NCBI GenBank assembly: GCA_021812825.1
Contig: JAKAMO010000074.1
Span: forward strand, 1-13,822
Origin: a bacterium
Lineage (GTDB): Bacteria > Elusimicrobiota > Elusimicrobia > Elusimicrobiales > UBA9959
DNA: 13,822 bases
Direction of reading: 5' to 3'
Part shown: positions 13,630 to 13,822 of the stretch, piece after piece
Layout: each line of letters begins with the position of its first letter
Position numbering within the stretch: the first letter of the stretch is position 1
Translations under genes and position numbers: made by a program
The notes under the pieces: generated by a model
The model's input: only the letters and a program-made list of their open reading frames with translations
Database searches by the model: none
What the model was told of the DNA's origin: nothing

Positions 13630-13822
13630 CAGAACTCCTTCCCCGACAGCAGCCAGGAAGCGGCGAGACACGCGCCGGCGGTCCACAGAGCCGCCGCCGC
13701 GAAAGCCGCCGCGGGCAGGGCCGAGGCGAGGTCCCTGACGTTGAAGAGCTGGAAATTCGGGATCAGCAGCAGGACGCCCTTGAGAACGGCCGCCTTCGCG
13801 CCGGAGGAATGCGCGGCCAGGA
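13629..13822 (-). CDS. ABC-2-type transporter permease, C-terminal fragment (cut by window edge)
   Basis: The last 63 residues of a protein whose start lies beyond the right edge. The fragment has two hydrophobic stretches separated by LIPNFQLFNVRDLA, which resembles the late-helix motif of ABC-2 permeases of the multicopper-maturation (NosY/GldF-like) group. It ends LLSGKEF and the TGA stop (13629-13631) shares one base with the next start codon. An ABC ATPase gene would be expected further upstream. Assignment rests on this short motif and on the gene order, so it is moderate. Confidence 0.6.
   Translation of the reverse strand, partial: LAAHSSGAKAAVLKGVLLLIPNFQLFNVRDLASALPAAAFAAAALWTAGACLAASWLLSGKEF

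Noticed and set aside
1..13822. Searched by eye for CRISPR arrays, defence genes, transposases, phage genes, toxin-antitoxin pairs, tRNA and rRNA genes.
   Set aside because: None was seen; the only repeat-like object is the element at 3833-3993.

Overview
The window is GC-rich, densely coded bacterial chromosome with no rRNA, tRNA, CRISPR array, transposase or phage gene. It looks like an ordinary metabolic and transport region of a free-living heterotroph with a fermentative side: acetate kinase, ferredoxin and a sugar ABC importer. The lineage cannot be fixed from sequence alone. A GC-rich genome that uses the Ile codon ATA heavily, plus a small pseudopilin-like protein and AmpG-like MFS and YidE-like carriers, made me think of Elusimicrobiota or a similar little-cultured phylum; this is a guess. 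Most genes are on the minus strand; only an MFS carrier and a small secreted/anchored protein are on the plus strand.

Layout, left to right. (1) 1-2436, minus: a two-gene carrier operon, a YidE/AspT-type transporter followed with a 4-nt ATGA overlap by an AEC-family (auxin efflux carrier type) transporter that runs off the left edge. (2) 2539-3804, plus: an AmpG-like MFS transporter, divergent from operon 1. (3) 3805-4069: an intergenic stretch holding a 161-bp GC-rich cloverleaf-like inverted repeat and then a clear Rho-independent terminator for the ferredoxin gene. (4) 4070-8952, minus: a small two-helix membrane protein, a lipoprotein sugar-binding protein, two permeases, a MalK-like ATPase and, after an 84-bp AT-rich gap, a one-cluster ferredoxin. 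The transporter genes are separated by -4 to 11 nt and form a complete maltodextrin-type CUT1 importer. (5) 9018-11365, minus: acetate kinase with a C-terminal extension, followed 2 nt later by a two-helix potassium channel with an RCK domain. (6) 11443-11826, plus: a small pseudopilin-like protein divergent from ackA. (7) 11840-13822, minus: the tail of an ABC-2-type permease, a secreted or anchored repeat protein and a GT4-like glycosyltransferase, all overlapping and so translationally linked; the cluster continues past the right edge.

How the parts may work together (inference): the ABC importer brings in oligosaccharides, acetate kinase makes ATP at the end of fermentation, and ferredoxin carries the electrons. 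The YidE/AEC pair may exchange or export organic acids or amino acids. No single operon here is an obviously new system. The observations most worth checking are the cloverleaf element at 3833-3993, two promoters placed so close to their start codons that the mRNAs should be leaderless, the ATA codon preference, the acetate kinase extension and its coupling to a channel with a degenerate nucleotide-binding motif, and the unknown two-helix protein leading the sugar importer operon.
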